Shown here piece after piece: positions 1 through 11,091 of a stretch of 64,000 nucleotides of DNA (positions are counted from its first letter, which is position 1; each line of letters starts with the position of its first letter). The notes below the pieces were generated by a model. The model was not told the origin of the DNA. It ran no database searches and saw only the letters and a list, made by a program, of their open reading frames with translations. The stretch comes from Govania unica (GTDB lineage: Bacteria > Pseudomonadota > Alphaproteobacteria > Sphingomonadales > Govanellaceae): positions 496,001-560,000 of the forward strand of contig NZ_JANWOI010000003.1 in NCBI RefSeq assembly GCF_027920805.1, read 5' to 3'. Made by a program: the position numbers and the translations under genes.

Positions 1-657
1 CACGTCGCCGATGGCACGATCCACAAAGGTCGTGGTGGCGGCGCGTCCGCCGGTATCGAACACCGGCACATTGCCGAGGAAGGATTTCATGAAGGTGCGG
101 GATTTTTCGTTATCGCCACCGAATTTCTCATAGGCATAAGCGGTCGCGGCCAGATAGGTATAGCGCGCGTTGCCCGAGGTTTTGGGATTTGGGAAAATCA
201 CCTGCACGCCCTTGCCGGTCAGATCTCCCCAATCCTTGATTTTCTTGGGGTTGCCGGCGCGAACCAGAAACACCGGCAAGGAATAATAAGGCGAGCTGTT
301 GTTGGGGAATTTCTGCTGCCAGTCGGCGGCCACCAGATTGCCTCTGTCATGCAGAACCTGAATATCGGTGACCTGATTGAAGGTCACCACATCGGCCGGT
401 AGTCCTTCGAGCACAGCCCGCGCCTGCTTGGACGATCCGCCATGGGATTGTTTGACATCAATGGTTTTCCCGGTTTTCGCCTTCCACTCGGCGGCAAACA
501 CCGGATTGAGTTTAGCAAACAGTTCCCGTGAAACATCATAGGAGACGTTGAGGATACTGGTCGGTTCCTTGGCAGCATCCGCGGCGGCCATGGCCTGGCC
601 TATGGGCGATGCGGTCAGAACAGCGGCGGCCACAAGGCCAAGCAGTATTTTCTTCAT
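1..657 (-). CDS. sbp: Sulfate ABC transporter substrate-binding protein, partial (3' end outside window)
   Basis: Periplasmic solute-binding protein that delivers sulfate (or thiosulfate) to a CysTWA-type ABC importer. Reading the minus strand from ATG at 657 gives 219 codons with no stop before the window edge; relatives are about 340 residues, so roughly the last third is missing. The N-terminus [18 protein letters not shown] is a clear signal peptide, probably cut after AMA near residue 24. The mature part carries family hallmarks: [24 protein letters not shown] and the [13 protein letters not shown] stretch. An AGGA ribosome site lies 8 nt before the ATG. Sbp and CysP cannot be told apart here. 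Family assignment is firm; exact substrate is inferred. Confidence 0.9.
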   Translation of the reverse strand, partial: MKKILLGLVAAAVLTASPIGQAMAAADAAKEPTSILNVSYDVSRELFAKLNPVFAAEWKAKTGKTIDVKQSHGGSSKQARAVLEGLPADVVTFNQVTDIQVLHDRGNLVAADWQQKFPNNSSPYYSLPVFLVRAGNPKKIKDWGDLTGKGVQVIFPNPKTSGNARYTYLAATAYAYEKFGGDNEKSRTFMKSFLGNVPVFDTGGRAATTTFVDRAIGDV

Positions 658-712
658 AGCGGTCATCCTGATGAGCGGGCTGATCGGCAGTCTATTCTAC
701 AGTACGGGCGGC

Positions 713-741
713 AGCATAGTGTAAAATACAATCCCTATCAA
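713..741 (-). promoter_or_regulatory. Putative sigma-70 promoter for the sulfate-binding protein gene
   Basis: On the minus strand TTGATA (736-741) and TATGCT (713-718) are separated by exactly 17 nt, which would start transcription about 50 nt before the sbp ATG. Seen by eye only. Confidence 0.4.
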
Positions 742-758
742 ATTTGTAGTGTAAAATA
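717..758. repeat. Pair of 12-bp direct repeats overlapping the sbp promoter
   Basis: TAGTGTAAAATA occurs at 717-728 and again at 747-758, a 30-bp step (about three helical turns). The pair overlaps the putative promoter region of the sulfate-binding gene, so it is a candidate binding site for a regulator such as a CysB-like protein. The regulator is inferred; only the repeat is seen. Confidence 0.4.
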
Positions 759-776
759 ACTGTGATCGGCGGTGAG

Positions 777-876
777 CGTCATTGCGAGGCAAAGCCGAAG
801 CAATCCAGATTCTACCGCCGTCCGAGGCTTGGCCCAAGCTCTGGATCGCCACGCCGCTTTCGCGGCTCGCGATGAC
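777..876. repeat. REP-like inverted repeat (GTCATTGCGAGGC family)
   Basis: Left arm GTCATTGCGAGGC followed by GAAGCAATCCAG, right arm CTGGATCGCCACGCC followed by GCGATGACG. The imperfect palindrome is bounded by GTCATT/ATGAC ends. Another member of this family sits at about 57891-57969. Short open frames here are only repeat translated. Confidence 0.65.
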
Positions 877-918
877 GACTGCGAATTGTCGTTGCGGACA
901 ATTATCTGTCATTTATCT

Positions 919-1048
919 GTCATTGCCGGGCTTGACCCGGCAATCCATGGTTCAACCGGCAGAGCGGAGGCCAGATGGATTGCCGGGTCAAGCCCGGCAA
1001 TGACAGTAAAGAAACTCGATGGATTGCTGGGTCATGCCCGGCAATGAC
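919..1048. repeat. REP-like palindrome (GTCATTGCCGGGCTTGACCCGG family), one pair plus an extra half
   Basis: A left arm at 919-948 and an opposite right arm ending at 1005 form a pair; each arm is itself a small palindrome, CCGGGCTTGACCCGG. A third, slightly diverged half (with GGGTCATGCCC) follows at 1019-1048. Together with the repeat at 777-876 these fill most of the gap between the sulfate-binding gene and trhO, which otherwise shows no gene. Confidence 0.75.
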
Positions 1049-1128
1049 TATGCCCAACCACAAGCATATGGGCTTTTACCGCGAGGGACAGTATATAGAT
1101 CCCCATGAGCCAATTTGAGGACTACCCG

Positions 1129-2082
1129 ATGACGACCCCGCTGGTTGTTGCCGCCCTTTATAAATTCACGCGCTTCACGGATGTGGCGGCTTTGCGCGCT
1201 CCCTTGCAGGCCGTCTGTGACTCAGCCGGGGTCAAGGGGACATTATTGCTCGCCGGCGAAGGCATCAACGGCACCATCGCCGGAACCCGCGACGGCATCG
1301 ACAGCGTGCTGGCGGCGATCCGGGCGTTGCCGGGCTGTGCGGATCTGGAGCATAAGGAATCTACGGCGGCGGAGATGCCTTTTTACCGCATGAAGGTGCG
1401 GCTCAAAAAAGAGATTGTCACCATGGGCGTGCCGGATATCGACCCGGTGTATCATGTGGGCACTTATATTGATCCGGCCGACTGGAACGCGCTCATCAGC
1501 GACCCCGGTGTGATCGTTATCGACACCCGCAATGATTACGAGGTTGGGATCGGCAGCTTCAAGGGCGCGGTCAACCCGGAAACCAAAAGCTTCGGCGAGT
1601 TTCCGGATTGGTTCCGGGATTTTCGCGCCAAACTGCCGGATCCGTCGGCACCGCCCAAAATTGCGATGTTCTGCACCGGGGGCATTCGCTGTGAAAAATC
1701 GACGGCTTTCCTGCGTTCCGAAGGGCTGGGCGAGGTGTTTCATCTGCGTGGCGGCATTCTCAAATATCTGGAAGCCGTCCCAGCCGAAGACAGCCTGTGG
1801 GAAGGCGAATGTTTCGTGTTCGATCAACGGGTGTCGGTGGGCCATGGCCTGACGCTCGGCAGTTATGACATCTGCCATGCCTGCCGCCTGCCTCTGAGCG
1901 CGGAAGACAAACAGGCCCCGCAATATGTGGAGGGCATCAGCTGCCGCCATTGCCATGCCGAGCGCGATGATGACCAGCGTGCCCGCTATGCCGAACGTCA
2001 ACGTCAGGTGGAGGCGGCAGACAAACGCGGCGAGGCTCATGTGGGCGCACGCTATGCGGCCGATGATGCGGGCCATGACTGA
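1129..2082 (+). CDS. trhO: tRNA uridine(34) hydroxylase / rhodanese-domain protein TrhO
   Basis: TrhO (YceA) catalyses oxygen-dependent 5-hydroxylation of uridine 34 in tRNA, an early step of wobble xo5U modification. The 317-residue product has the N-terminal acylphosphatase-like region with [14 protein letters not shown], the family stretch [11 protein letters not shown], and a rhodanese domain with the active-site loop [11 protein letters not shown]. The C-terminus has two Cys pairs (ICHACRLP and CRHCH) that look metal-binding. An in-frame ATG at 1105 exists, but GAGG lies 8 nt before ATG 1129 and the family starts near [13 protein letters not shown], so 1129 is preferred. The 3' end overlaps the GST start by 8 nt. 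Confidence 0.92.
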   Translation: MTTPLVVAALYKFTRFTDVAALRAPLQAVCDSAGVKGTLLLAGEGINGTIAGTRDGIDSVLAAIRALPGCADLEHKESTAAEMPFYRMKVRLKKEIVTMGVPDIDPVYHVGTYIDPADWNALISDPGVIVIDTRNDYEVGIGSFKGAVNPETKSFGEFPDWFRDFRAKLPDPSAPPKIAMFCTGGIRCEKSTAFLRSEGLGEVFHLRGGILKYLEAVPAEDSLWEGECFVFDQRVSVGHGLTLGSYDICHACRLPLSAEDKQAPQYVEGISCRHCHAERDDDQRARYAERQRQVEAADKRGEAHVGARYAADDAGHD

Positions 2083-2704
2083 CCTGCCGATCCTTTATAG
2101 CTTCCGGCGTTGCCCCTATGCCATGCGGGCGCGTCTGGCGCTGGCCGTGAGCGCCACAAGCTGCCGCCTGCGTGAGGTGGCGCTGAAAAATAAACCGGCC
2201 GAGATGCTGGCGGTATCTCCGAAAGGTACCGTGCCGGTGCTGGTGACCGCCGACGGGCAGGTGATTGATGAAAGCCTCGCCATTATGACATGGGCGCTTG
2301 GGCGACAGGATCCGGAAGACTGGCTTGCGCCAAGTGATGGCGGCTTGATTGCCGAGAACGATGGTCCGTTCAAGGCCAGTCTTGATCGTTATAAATATCC
2401 GTCCCGCTATGACCTTGCCGACCCTCTGCCTTACCGGGCGGAGGGGATCGGGTTTCTCACGCGCCTGAACGGGCTGCTTGAACAGCATCCCTTTCTTGCC
2501 GGGGAGCAGAGATCGCTGGCTGATATGGCCATCTTCCCCTTCGTCCGCCAATTCGCCGAAGTGGACCGGGTCTGGTTTGATGAATTGCCCATGAAACCCC
2601 TGCAAACCTGGCTCGCCACGCAGTTGGCCGCGCCTTTGTTTCAGGCCGTCATGGGCAAATATGCCCCTTGGAAGTCGGGCCAAGACGAGCCGTTTTTCCC
2701 CTGA
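2075..2704 (+). CDS. Glutathione S-transferase family protein
   Basis: A 209-residue GST-fold protein. The N-terminal thioredoxin-like domain has [13 protein letters not shown] at the glutathione site (Cys-Pro in place of a Ser/Tyr, as in omega- and glutaredoxin-2-like GSTs), then the cis-Pro segment PKGTVPVL and DESLAIMTW. The helical C-terminal domain ends in a phase with [16 protein letters not shown]. The open frame reaches back to 1925, but that part is the shadow of trhO; ATG 2075 overlaps the trhO stop and gives a normal N-terminus, implying translational coupling. Substrate unknown. Confidence 0.85.
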   Translation: MTDLPILYSFRRCPYAMRARLALAVSATSCRLREVALKNKPAEMLAVSPKGTVPVLVTADGQVIDESLAIMTWALGRQDPEDWLAPSDGGLIAENDGPFKASLDRYKYPSRYDLADPLPYRAEGIGFLTRLNGLLEQHPFLAGEQRSLADMAIFPFVRQFAEVDRVWFDELPMKPLQTWLATQLAAPLFQAVMGKYAPWKSGQDEPFFP

Positions 2705-2773
2705 TCAGAGCCAATCAGGGCGTGCAAAGCATGGTCGGCGCAGATGATAACGGTTTGATTATTCAGGTAAAAC

Positions 2774-2847
2774 TGGCTGGGGAACGTGGATTCGAACCAC
2801 GGCTGCCGGAGTCAGAATCCGGAGTTCTACCACTAAACTATTCCCCA
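2774..2847 (-). tRNA. tRNA-Gln (anticodon CUG)
   Basis: Reading the minus strand, the acceptor arm TGGGGAA pairs with TTCCCCA and is followed by discriminator G and an encoded CCA. The D arm holds GTGGTAGA. The anticodon stem CCGGA/TCCGG encloses TTCTGAC, placing CTG as anticodon (codon CAG). The T arm is CGTGG-TTCGAAT-CCACG. Total 74 nt including CCA. The U1-A72 style start is characteristic of bacterial tRNA-Gln. Confidence 0.96.
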
Positions 2848-2911
2848 ATCCGGTATGCCGTTCCGATGTGGTAAGGACCGAAAGGCAGCGCCAGTGCGGC
2901 GCAACGCGGCC

Positions 2912-2940
2912 TTTATGCGAAATCGTCCGAATGAAGTCAA
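2912..2940 (-). promoter_or_regulatory. Strong sigma-70-like promoter of tRNA-Gln
   Basis: TTGACT (2935-2940) and CATAAA (2912-2917) on the minus strand are 17 nt apart, predicting a start near 2905 and a leader of about 58 nt before the tRNA. The 2705-3109 gap holds only this tRNA unit and the upstream region of ppx. Confidence 0.6.
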
Positions 2941-3109
2941 GAGGCTGATTTGCGTGTTCATAGCAGGCGGTTCCGGGGGGCTTTGGCAAAGAGGTTTCCA
3001 TCGGGCAGGTCATCGGATAGGATGGCCACAAGATACAGATTCTTTCGAGTTCCTGTTTGAGACGATGAAGCCTCACAGATTAGCAGAGAAGCCGTCCGGC
3101 TCCTCAACG

Positions 3110-4225
3110 ATGTCCGCGCGCCCTGAGAATGAGCGCGGTCCGGGCCGGGGGGGCGGGGCTGCTAGAAGAGACAAAATGCCACCTCAATCCGGTCAACCGG
3201 TTCTGAGCGCGTTGGACCTTGGCACGAATAATTGCCGTCTCCTGGTCGCGCGCCCACAGGGTAAAAGCTTTCGGGTCATTGATGCCTTTTCCCGCATCGT
3301 CCGCCTTGGCGAAGGGGTGGCTGCCAGTGGCCGCCTGTCCGAGGAAGCCATTGATCGCACTGTGGAGGCGCTCAGGATCTGCGCCCGCAAAATGCGCGAG
3401 CGCGGCGTCACTCATATGCGCAATGTGGCGACTCAGGCTTGCCGTCAGGCCATGAATTGCGATGATTTTGTTGAGCGCGTCGTGCGTGAAACCGGCATCG
3501 AACTTGATATCATTCCCCCCGCCGAAGAAGCGCGGCTTGCGGTCATGGGCTGTCAGGCGCTGCTGGATCGCGGGGTACGGCGGGCCATTGTGTTCGATAT
3601 CGGCGGCGGCTCTACCGAGCTGATCTGGACCACCATCATGCCGAAGGGCCAGCCGAAAATTCTCGGTTGGATGTCCATGCCGCTTGGCGTCGTCAATATG
3701 TCCGAGATTTTCATGGGCAATAACGATGTCACGCCGGAAAGCTACCGGGCCATGGTCGATGCCGTGCGCGAGCGTCTGATCCCGTTCGACAAGCGCTATA
3801 ATCTGAGCTTCGCCATCAAAAAGGGCGGGGTGCAGATGATCGGCACCTCCGGCACCATCACCACGCTGACCAGTGTTCATCTTGATCTGCCGCGCTATGA
3901 TCGCACGCAGGTGGACGGTGCATCGGTTGACAGCGAGGCGCTTGCGGCGCTCTGTCAGAAGCTTGCCGGGCAGGATTATCAAACACGGGCCGCCAATAAA
4001 TGCGTGGGTACGGATCGTGCCGAACTTATCGTGGCGGGCTGCGCTATTCTCGATGCGATCCTCAGTATATGGGCGGTGCCGCGGATCAGTGTGGCCGATC
4101 GCGGTATCCGCGAAGGCATGCTGATCGAGCTGATGCAGGCGGCTCAGCATGATTTGCGAACAGGCAAGCCATTCGGGCGCACTGATCTCAGGGCGTCCAA
4201 TCAGGAGCAGGTAAATGTCGAATAG
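3110..4225 (+). CDS. ppx: Exopolyphosphatase / guanosine pentaphosphatase (Ppx/GppA family)
   Basis: Hydrolyses terminal phosphates of polyphosphate and possibly pppGpp. The actin-like ASKHA fold is shown by [14 protein letters not shown] (first phosphate-binding loop), the [14 protein letters not shown] motif (second loop) and GTSGTITTL. Alphaproteobacterial members commonly precede rlmE, as here; the frames overlap by 11 nt. Start choice is uncertain: the frame is open back to 2855 across the tRNA promoter. ATG 3110 gives 371 residues, while ATG 3176, preceded by AGAAGAG, would give 349. Residues before ALDLGT are low-complexity Gly/Arg. Family assignment is firm, start is not. Confidence 0.88.
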   Translation: MSARPENERGPGRGGGAARRDKMPPQSGQPVLSALDLGTNNCRLLVARPQGKSFRVIDAFSRIVRLGEGVAASGRLSEEAIDRTVEALRICARKMRERGVTHMRNVATQACRQAMNCDDFVERVVRETGIELDIIPPAEEARLAVMGCQALLDRGVRRAIVFDIGGGSTELIWTTIMPKGQPKILGWMSMPLGVVNMSEIFMGNNDVTPESYRAMVDAVRERLIPFDKRYNLSFAIKKGGVQMIGTSGTITTLTSVHLDLPRYDRTQVDGASVDSEALAALCQKLAGQDYQTRAANKCVGTDRAELIVAGCAILDAILSIWAVPRISVADRGIREGMLIELMQAAQHDLRTGKPFGRTDLRASNQEQVNVE

Positions 4226-4943
4226 TGGCGCTGGCGGCGGTGACAAAGGCGGGCGCGTCGACCCCCGCAGCATCGGACGCGGGCCGAAGGTGCGTGTCAA
4301 AACGGCGCGGCGGCGTTCGACCTCCTCGGCGCGCTGGCTGCAACGTCAGTTGAACGATCCCTATGTGGCGGCGGCTCAGCGCGAGGGCTATCGCTCGCGT
4401 GCGGCCTATAAGCTGATTGAGATGAACGAGAAATTTGGTTTTCTCAAAGGCGCGCAACGGGTCGTCGATCTTGGCGCGGCGCCGGGGGGGTGGGCACAGG
4501 TCGTGGCCGAAGTCTGTCCCAATGCGCGGGTTGTGGGCATCGATCTTCTGGAGGTGACGCCGATCAATGGTGCCGAATTCATCCAGCTCGATTTTCTGGC
4601 ACCCGACGCCGAAGACCGGTTGATCGCGCTTTTGAATGGTCCGGCTGATATTGTGCTGTCGGATATGGCGGCGGCGACCACCGGGCATAAACAGACCGAC
4701 CATATCCGCACCATGGCGCTGGTTGAGGCGGGGTATTATTTTGCCTGCCGGGTTCTTGCGCCGGGCGGCACTTATCTTGCCAAGGTATTGCGTGGTGGCA
4801 CCGAAGGCGATCTTCTGACTGCCATGAAACGTCATTTCCGCACTGTAAAACATATCAAGCCACCGGCCAGTCGTCAGGGCTCGACGGAAATGTATGTGAT
4901 CGCTCAGGGATTTCGCGGGGCTGACTTGGATAATCCCGAGTAA
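4215..4943 (+). CDS. rlmE: 23S rRNA (uridine-2552-2'-O)-methyltransferase RlmE
   Basis: Methylates the ribose of U2552 in the A loop of 23S rRNA in the large subunit. The 242-residue protein has a basic, disordered N-terminal extension (about 40 residues), then the RrmJ/FtsJ core: YRSRAAYKL, the SAM loop [24 protein letters not shown], the catalytic-region motif [13 protein letters not shown] and [19 protein letters not shown]. These supply the K-D-K-E tetrad of the family. It starts inside the end of ppx (11-nt overlap), so the two are probably co-translated. Confidence 0.95.
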   Translation: MSNSGAGGGDKGGRVDPRSIGRGPKVRVKTARRRSTSSARWLQRQLNDPYVAAAQREGYRSRAAYKLIEMNEKFGFLKGAQRVVDLGAAPGGWAQVVAEVCPNARVVGIDLLEVTPINGAEFIQLDFLAPDAEDRLIALLNGPADIVLSDMAAATTGHKQTDHIRTMALVEAGYYFACRVLAPGGTYLAKVLRGGTEGDLLTAMKRHFRTVKHIKPPASRQGSTEMYVIAQGFRGADLDNPE

Positions 4944-4966
4944 CGGCGCAGCCATTCAAACAATAC

Positions 4967-5054
4967 TGTCATTACCGGGCTTGACCCGGTAATCCACGGG
5001 GCAGCCGCTTGAGCGGCGAAAAGCTGGATTGCCGGGTCAAGCCCGGCAATGACA
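4967..5054. repeat. 88-bp REP-like element, copy 1
   Basis: Outer arms start TGTCATTACCGGGC and end GCCCGGCAATGACA; each arm is internally palindromic, and the centre holds GCCGC-TTGA-GCGGC, so three hairpins or one long cruciform are possible. The sequence is identical to the copy at 5124-5211. It lies downstream of rlmE. Confidence 0.85.
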
Positions 5055-5123
5055 AGTTTTTGGGGGGGATAAGCGACGAATTCACTTGAAAGGCTACAAG
5101 CGGATTAACGGCTTCCGTCTTTT

Positions 5124-5211
5124 TGTCATTACCGGGCTTGACCCGGTAATCCACGGGGCAGCCGCTTGAGCGGCGAAAAGCTGGATTGCCGGGTCAAGCC
5201 CGGCAATGACA
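5124..5211. repeat. 88-bp REP-like element, copy 2, identical to copy 1
   Basis: Matches 4967-5054 at all 88 positions by eye, with a 157-bp step between starts. The 69 bp between the copies is unrelated unique sequence. With copy 1 it fills most of the rlmE-guaB gap (4944-5391); the rest is the guaB upstream region. Confidence 0.85.
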
Positions 5212-5251
5212 AATTTGAGCCACCCAGCCCGAAATCTTTCCAAAGTCTTCT

Positions 5252-5280
5252 TTGCCCATACGGGCGGAAGTCTGCTATGA
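5252..5280 (+). promoter_or_regulatory. Putative promoter of guaB-rsmB
   Basis: TTGCCC (5252-5257), 17-nt spacer, CTATGA (5275-5280). It lies just after the second 88-bp repeat and predicts a leader of about 105 nt. Match is moderate. Confidence 0.35.
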
Positions 5281-5382
5281 GAGTCGCTTATGAAAAGCTT
5301 ATGTTAAGCGGTAGCTTTATCGATACAAGCGTGGCATAGTCCGCGCCAATTTTCAGCTCCCCCGCTTCTCTTTTTGACGTAA

Positions 5383-8142
<2,760 letters not shown>

Positions 8143-8153
<11 letters not shown>

Positions 8154-8170
8154 CTGGTTTATCCGATATA
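8143..8170 (+). promoter_or_regulatory. Possible cold-shock gene promoter at the end of rsmB
   Basis: TTGCAA (8143-8148), 16-nt spacer, GATATA (8165-8170), overlapping the rsmB stop. It would give a leader of about 145 nt, the length range of cold-shock mRNA leaders. Weakly supported; no other candidate was obvious in the gap. Confidence 0.3.
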
Positions 8171-8269
8171 AATTAAACTGGTTTTGCAGTCGTTCGGCGT
8201 ATTCTGAACTCTGGACGTGGAACTTTCCGGACTGGATAAGTTGCTCCTGGCATTGTGAACCGTAGGCGG

Positions 8270-8305
8270 CCGCACGCCTTAAATTTGGGTGTGCGGGTTT
8301 TTTTT
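8270..8305 (+). terminator. Intrinsic terminator / attenuator in the cold-shock gene leader
   Basis: CCGCACGCC (8270-8278) pairs with GGTGTGCGG (8288-8296) with one G-U pair and a 9-nt AU-rich loop, followed by eight Ts (8298-8305). The ribosome site AAAGG (8310-8314) and start codon follow at once, leaving no room for a promoter downstream of it. Any transcript of the cold-shock gene must therefore read through this structure. Confidence 0.75.
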
Positions 8306-8322
8306 GATCAAAGGTTATGAAT

Positions 8323-8529
8323 ATGGCTACTGGAACTGTGAAATGGTTCAACTCCACCAAGGGGTATGGATTCATTCAGCCGGACGACGGGTCTCAAGAT
8401 GCTTTCGTTCACATTTCGGCCGTTGAGCGCGCCGGTCTGCGCGGCCTCAACGACGGTCAAAAGGTTTCTTATGACCTCGTGACCGGCCGCAATGGCAAGC
8501 AGTCTGCCGAAAATCTCGTCATCCTCTAG
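8323..8529 (+). CDS. cspA: Cold-shock protein, CspA family
   Basis: A 68-residue single OB-fold nucleic-acid-binding protein that melts RNA structure. RNP1 is KGYGFIQ and RNP2 is DAFVHIS, with the usual start MATGTVKWFN. ATG 8317 is also in frame but only 2 nt from AAAGG; ATG 8323 has an 8-nt spacing and matches the family start. The gene stands alone, with a terminator-like hairpin directly in front and a strong terminator behind. Whether it is cold-induced or constitutive cannot be read from the sequence. Confidence 0.95.
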   Translation: MATGTVKWFNSTKGYGFIQPDDGSQDAFVHISAVERAGLRGLNDGQKVSYDLVTGRNGKQSAENLVIL

Positions 8530-8561
8530 GGCTCTGCCTTAACGGTTTGACCGATTTCCGA

Positions 8562-8596
8562 AACGCCCCTGCCATCTTTGATGGTGGGGGCGTTTT
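8562..8596 (+). terminator. Intrinsic terminator after cspA
   Basis: AACGCCCCTGCCATC (8562-8576) pairs with the segment 8580-8594 over 15 positions with two G-U pairs and a 3-nt loop, followed by TTTT. Confidence 0.8.
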
Positions 8597-8674
8597 GCTT
8601 TCAGGCGACTCTGCCGGGGTGACAACGGCGGGGAATCGGACATACTGAGGGCTCTGGTTCAAGGAGATATCGTC

Positions 8675-9097
8675 ATGCGCGTCATGCTCATTGCTGCAAG
8701 CCTTTGTCTCATTGGTCTGACGGCCTGCAAGTCGACGGACAGTCATCACAGCAAGCCTCTGCCCCTGCAGGATACGATCTGGATGGCCGAGGATATCGGC
8801 GGGCAGGGAATCGTTGATCATTCCCAGGCCACGCTGCAATTCATGGCCGACGGCCGTTTGGCTGGGCAGGCGAGCTGCAACAGATATTTCGGCGGCTATA
8901 CGCGCGACGGCTTCACCCTGAGCTTCAGTCATATGGGGATGACCAAAATGGCCTGTCCGCCAGCGGTCATGGATCAGGAAGACCGCTTCCTTGCCATTCT
9001 CAATCAGGTCACGGCCTATGAACAGACCAGTGACGGCGCATTGGTGCTTAAGACCGGGACGGGACAGGCAATCCGCTTCCGCGCTGAAGCGAAGTAA
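8675..9097 (+). CDS. META-domain (HslJ-like) lipoprotein
   Basis: A 140-residue lipoprotein. The signal peptide ends in a lipobox LTAC with Cys18 as the lipidation site. Residues 30-140 form a META/HslJ-type domain, shown by the characteristic FMADGRLAGQASCNRYFGGY and GMTKMACPP. HslJ relatives are linked to envelope stress and novobiocin resistance, but no molecular activity is established. AAGGAG lies 8 nt before the ATG. It sits alone between cspA and guaA. The domain call is firm, the role is unknown. Confidence 0.85.
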   Translation: MRVMLIAASLCLIGLTACKSTDSHHSKPLPLQDTIWMAEDIGGQGIVDHSQATLQFMADGRLAGQASCNRYFGGYTRDGFTLSFSHMGMTKMACPPAVMDQEDRFLAILNQVTAYEQTSDGALVLKTGTGQAIRFRAEAK

Positions 9098-9157
9098 ATG
9101 TGAACAGGCATAAGAGGCTTCTGGACATGGGATTTTGCTGGCGGTAATGTCCCGCCC

Positions 9158-10705
9158 ATGACAGATCGCATCCTTATTATTGACTTTGGTTCCCAAGTCA
9201 CCCAGTTGATCGCCCGCCGCGTTCGCGAAGCGGGGGTCTATTCCGAAATCGTGCCTTTCAACAAGGCCGCTGACGTTCTCGACAGCTTCAAGCCCGCCGG
9301 GATCATCCTGTCGGGGGGACCGGCGTCGGTTACGCAGATGGATACGCCCCGCGCGCCGGAGGCGGTGTTCAGCTACGGCGTCCCGATTCTTGGGATTTGT
9401 TACGGCCAGCAGACCATCTGCGCCCAGATGGGCGGCGCGGTCGAAGGCTCTGACGAACGCGAATTCGGCCGGGCGGAAGTTGACATCAAGGAACCCTGCG
9501 CGCTGTTCGACGGCGTCTGGGCCAAGGGTGACAAGGCCCAGGTGTGGATGAGCCATGGCGACCGCGTGCTGCGGTTGCCGGACGGTTTCAAGGTCGTCGG
9601 CGTCAGCGAAAATGCGCCCTATGCCGCCATCGCCAACGATGACAAGCGCATCTATGGCGTGCAGTTCCATCCGGAGGTCGTGCATACCCCGGACGGGGCC
9701 AGGCTTCTGGCCAATTTCGTGCTGAATATCTGTGGCGCCAAGGGCGATTGGACCATGGCCGCTTTCCGCGAGACGGCCATTGCCGCCGTTCGCAAGCAGG
9801 TGGGCACGGGCCGGGTGATCTGTGGGCTGTCGGGCGGGGTTGATTCTTCGGTCGTGGCGGTTCTGCTGCATGAGGCCATCGGCGATCAGCTGACCTGCGT
9901 GTTCGTCGATCACGGTCTGATGCGTCATGGAGAGGCCGACGAGGTGGTCTCGCTGTTCCGCAATCATTACAAGATCAATCTCATCCATAAGGATGTGAGC
10001 GATATGTTCCTCGGCCGTCTCGACGGCGTCTCGGACCCCGAGAAGAAGCGCAAGATCATCGGCGCAAGCTTTATCGAAGTGTTCGAAGAAGAAGCCAAGA
10101 GCATCGGCGGCGCCGATTTCCTGGCTCAGGGCACGCTCTATCCGGATGTAATCGAATCGGTGTCCTTTGTCGGCGGGCCGTCGGTCACCATCAAGTCGCA
10201 TCATAACGTGGGCGGCTTGCCCGAGCGCATGAACATGAAGCTCGTCGAGCCGCTGCGGGAGCTGTTCAAGGACGAAGTCCGGCTGCTTGGCCGCGAACTC
10301 GGCCTGCCGCAACATTTCATCGGCCGCCATCCGTTCCCGGGCCCAGGCCTTGCCATCCGCATTCCGGGCGAGATCACCCGCGAAAAACTGGATATCCTGA
10401 GGAAGGCCGACGCCATTTACCTTGAGGAAATCCGCGCCGCTGGTCTGTACGATCAGATCTGGCAGGCCTTCGCGGTGCTGCTGCCAGTGCGCACGGTCGG
10501 CGTCATGGGCGACGCCCGCACTTATGAATATGTCTGCGCGCTCCGTGCGGTCACCTCAACCGACGGCATGACCGCCGAATCCTACCCCTACGAGCACGCC
10601 TTCATCGCCCGCGTGGCCACCCGCATCATCAACAACGTGCGTGGCATCAACCGTGTCGTGTATGACGTGACGTCAAAGCCGCCGGGAACAATCGAGTGGG
10701 AATGA
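9158..10705 (+). CDS. guaA: GMP synthase (glutamine-hydrolysing)
   Basis: Converts XMP to GMP using ATP and the amide of glutamine. The 515 residues comprise a class I glutaminase domain with nucleophile Cys81 in LGICYGQQ and the His-Glu pair in QFHPEVVHT, an ATP-pyrophosphatase domain with the P-loop GLSGGVDSS, and the C-terminal dimerisation domain ending [10 protein letters not shown]. Functions after GuaB at 5.4 kb. A strong terminator follows, closing the guanine-synthesis region and marking the left border of the accessory block. Confidence 0.97.
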   Translation: MTDRILIIDFGSQVTQLIARRVREAGVYSEIVPFNKAADVLDSFKPAGIILSGGPASVTQMDTPRAPEAVFSYGVPILGICYGQQTICAQMGGAVEGSDEREFGRAEVDIKEPCALFDGVWAKGDKAQVWMSHGDRVLRLPDGFKVVGVSENAPYAAIANDDKRIYGVQFHPEVVHTPDGARLLANFVLNICGAKGDWTMAAFRETAIAAVRKQVGTGRVICGLSGGVDSSVVAVLLHEAIGDQLTCVFVDHGLMRHGEADEVVSLFRNHYKINLIHKDVSDMFLGRLDGVSDPEKKRKIIGASFIEVFEEEAKSIGGADFLAQGTLYPDVIESVSFVGGPSVTIKSHHNVGGLPERMNMKLVEPLRELFKDEVRLLGRELGLPQHFIGRHPFPGPGLAIRIPGEITREKLDILRKADAIYLEEIRAAGLYDQIWQAFAVLLPVRTVGVMGDARTYEYVCALRAVTSTDGMTAESYPYEHAFIARVATRIINNVRGINRVVYDVTSKPPGTIEWE

Positions 10706-10735
10706 TTTAACCCCATTTGGTTGAATAAATTTTTA

Positions 10736-10777
10736 AAGCACCGTCACGGCCATTGAGGCTCGTGACGGTGCTTTTTT
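10736..10777 (+). terminator. Intrinsic terminator after guaA
   Basis: AAGCACCGTCACG (10736-10748) and CGTGACGGTGCTT (10761-10773) form a perfect 13-bp stem with a 12-nt loop and a T run to 10777. Confidence 0.9.
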
Positions 10778-11091
10778 ATTTAGGCTGTGACGATCACGTG
10801 CACTCCCGCGTGCCGCCCCCTCACTGATCCCGTTGAGTGGGGCCCATCTTCCTTACGCCGCCCCCACTGGCTCAAGGCCGCCCTGCAATCTCGCAATCAC
10901 AATCTGCAAGACACAGCCGTCAGGGTGATCAGTTGGCCGCCTCGATGTCTGATTGTCAGCAAGTCTGATGGTCGGCCGCATGCGGTTTGGGCGTTGGAGA
11001 GAGTTCCTGCGTCCTGGCGATAAGAGCGTCGCGATCTCAGCTTGTACTGGCTGCGATGTCGTGAATGCGCAGATGACAAAAGGGACAAGGA
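10778..11091. other. Gap before the autotransporter gene; no gene recognised
   Basis: No convincing coding region, RNA gene or REP element. The last 20 bases contain AAGGG spaced 7 nt from the autotransporter ATG. A promoter presumably lies here, but I could not pick one out. Confidence 0.4.

Noticed and set aside
697-1047. Small ORFs on both strands in the gap before trhO
   Set aside because: They are translations of REP-like repeats, as shown by related peptides at other repeat sites.
4967-5211. CRISPR-like repeat pair
   Set aside because: Only two copies, each itself palindromic, with no further units and no cas genes; it fits REP elements.
8519-10330. Long minus-strand ORF (603 codons) across the cspA end, META gene and guaA
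   Set aside because: It lies antisense to three well-identified genes, has no domain similarity, and its length follows from GC-rich codon bias on the opposite strand.
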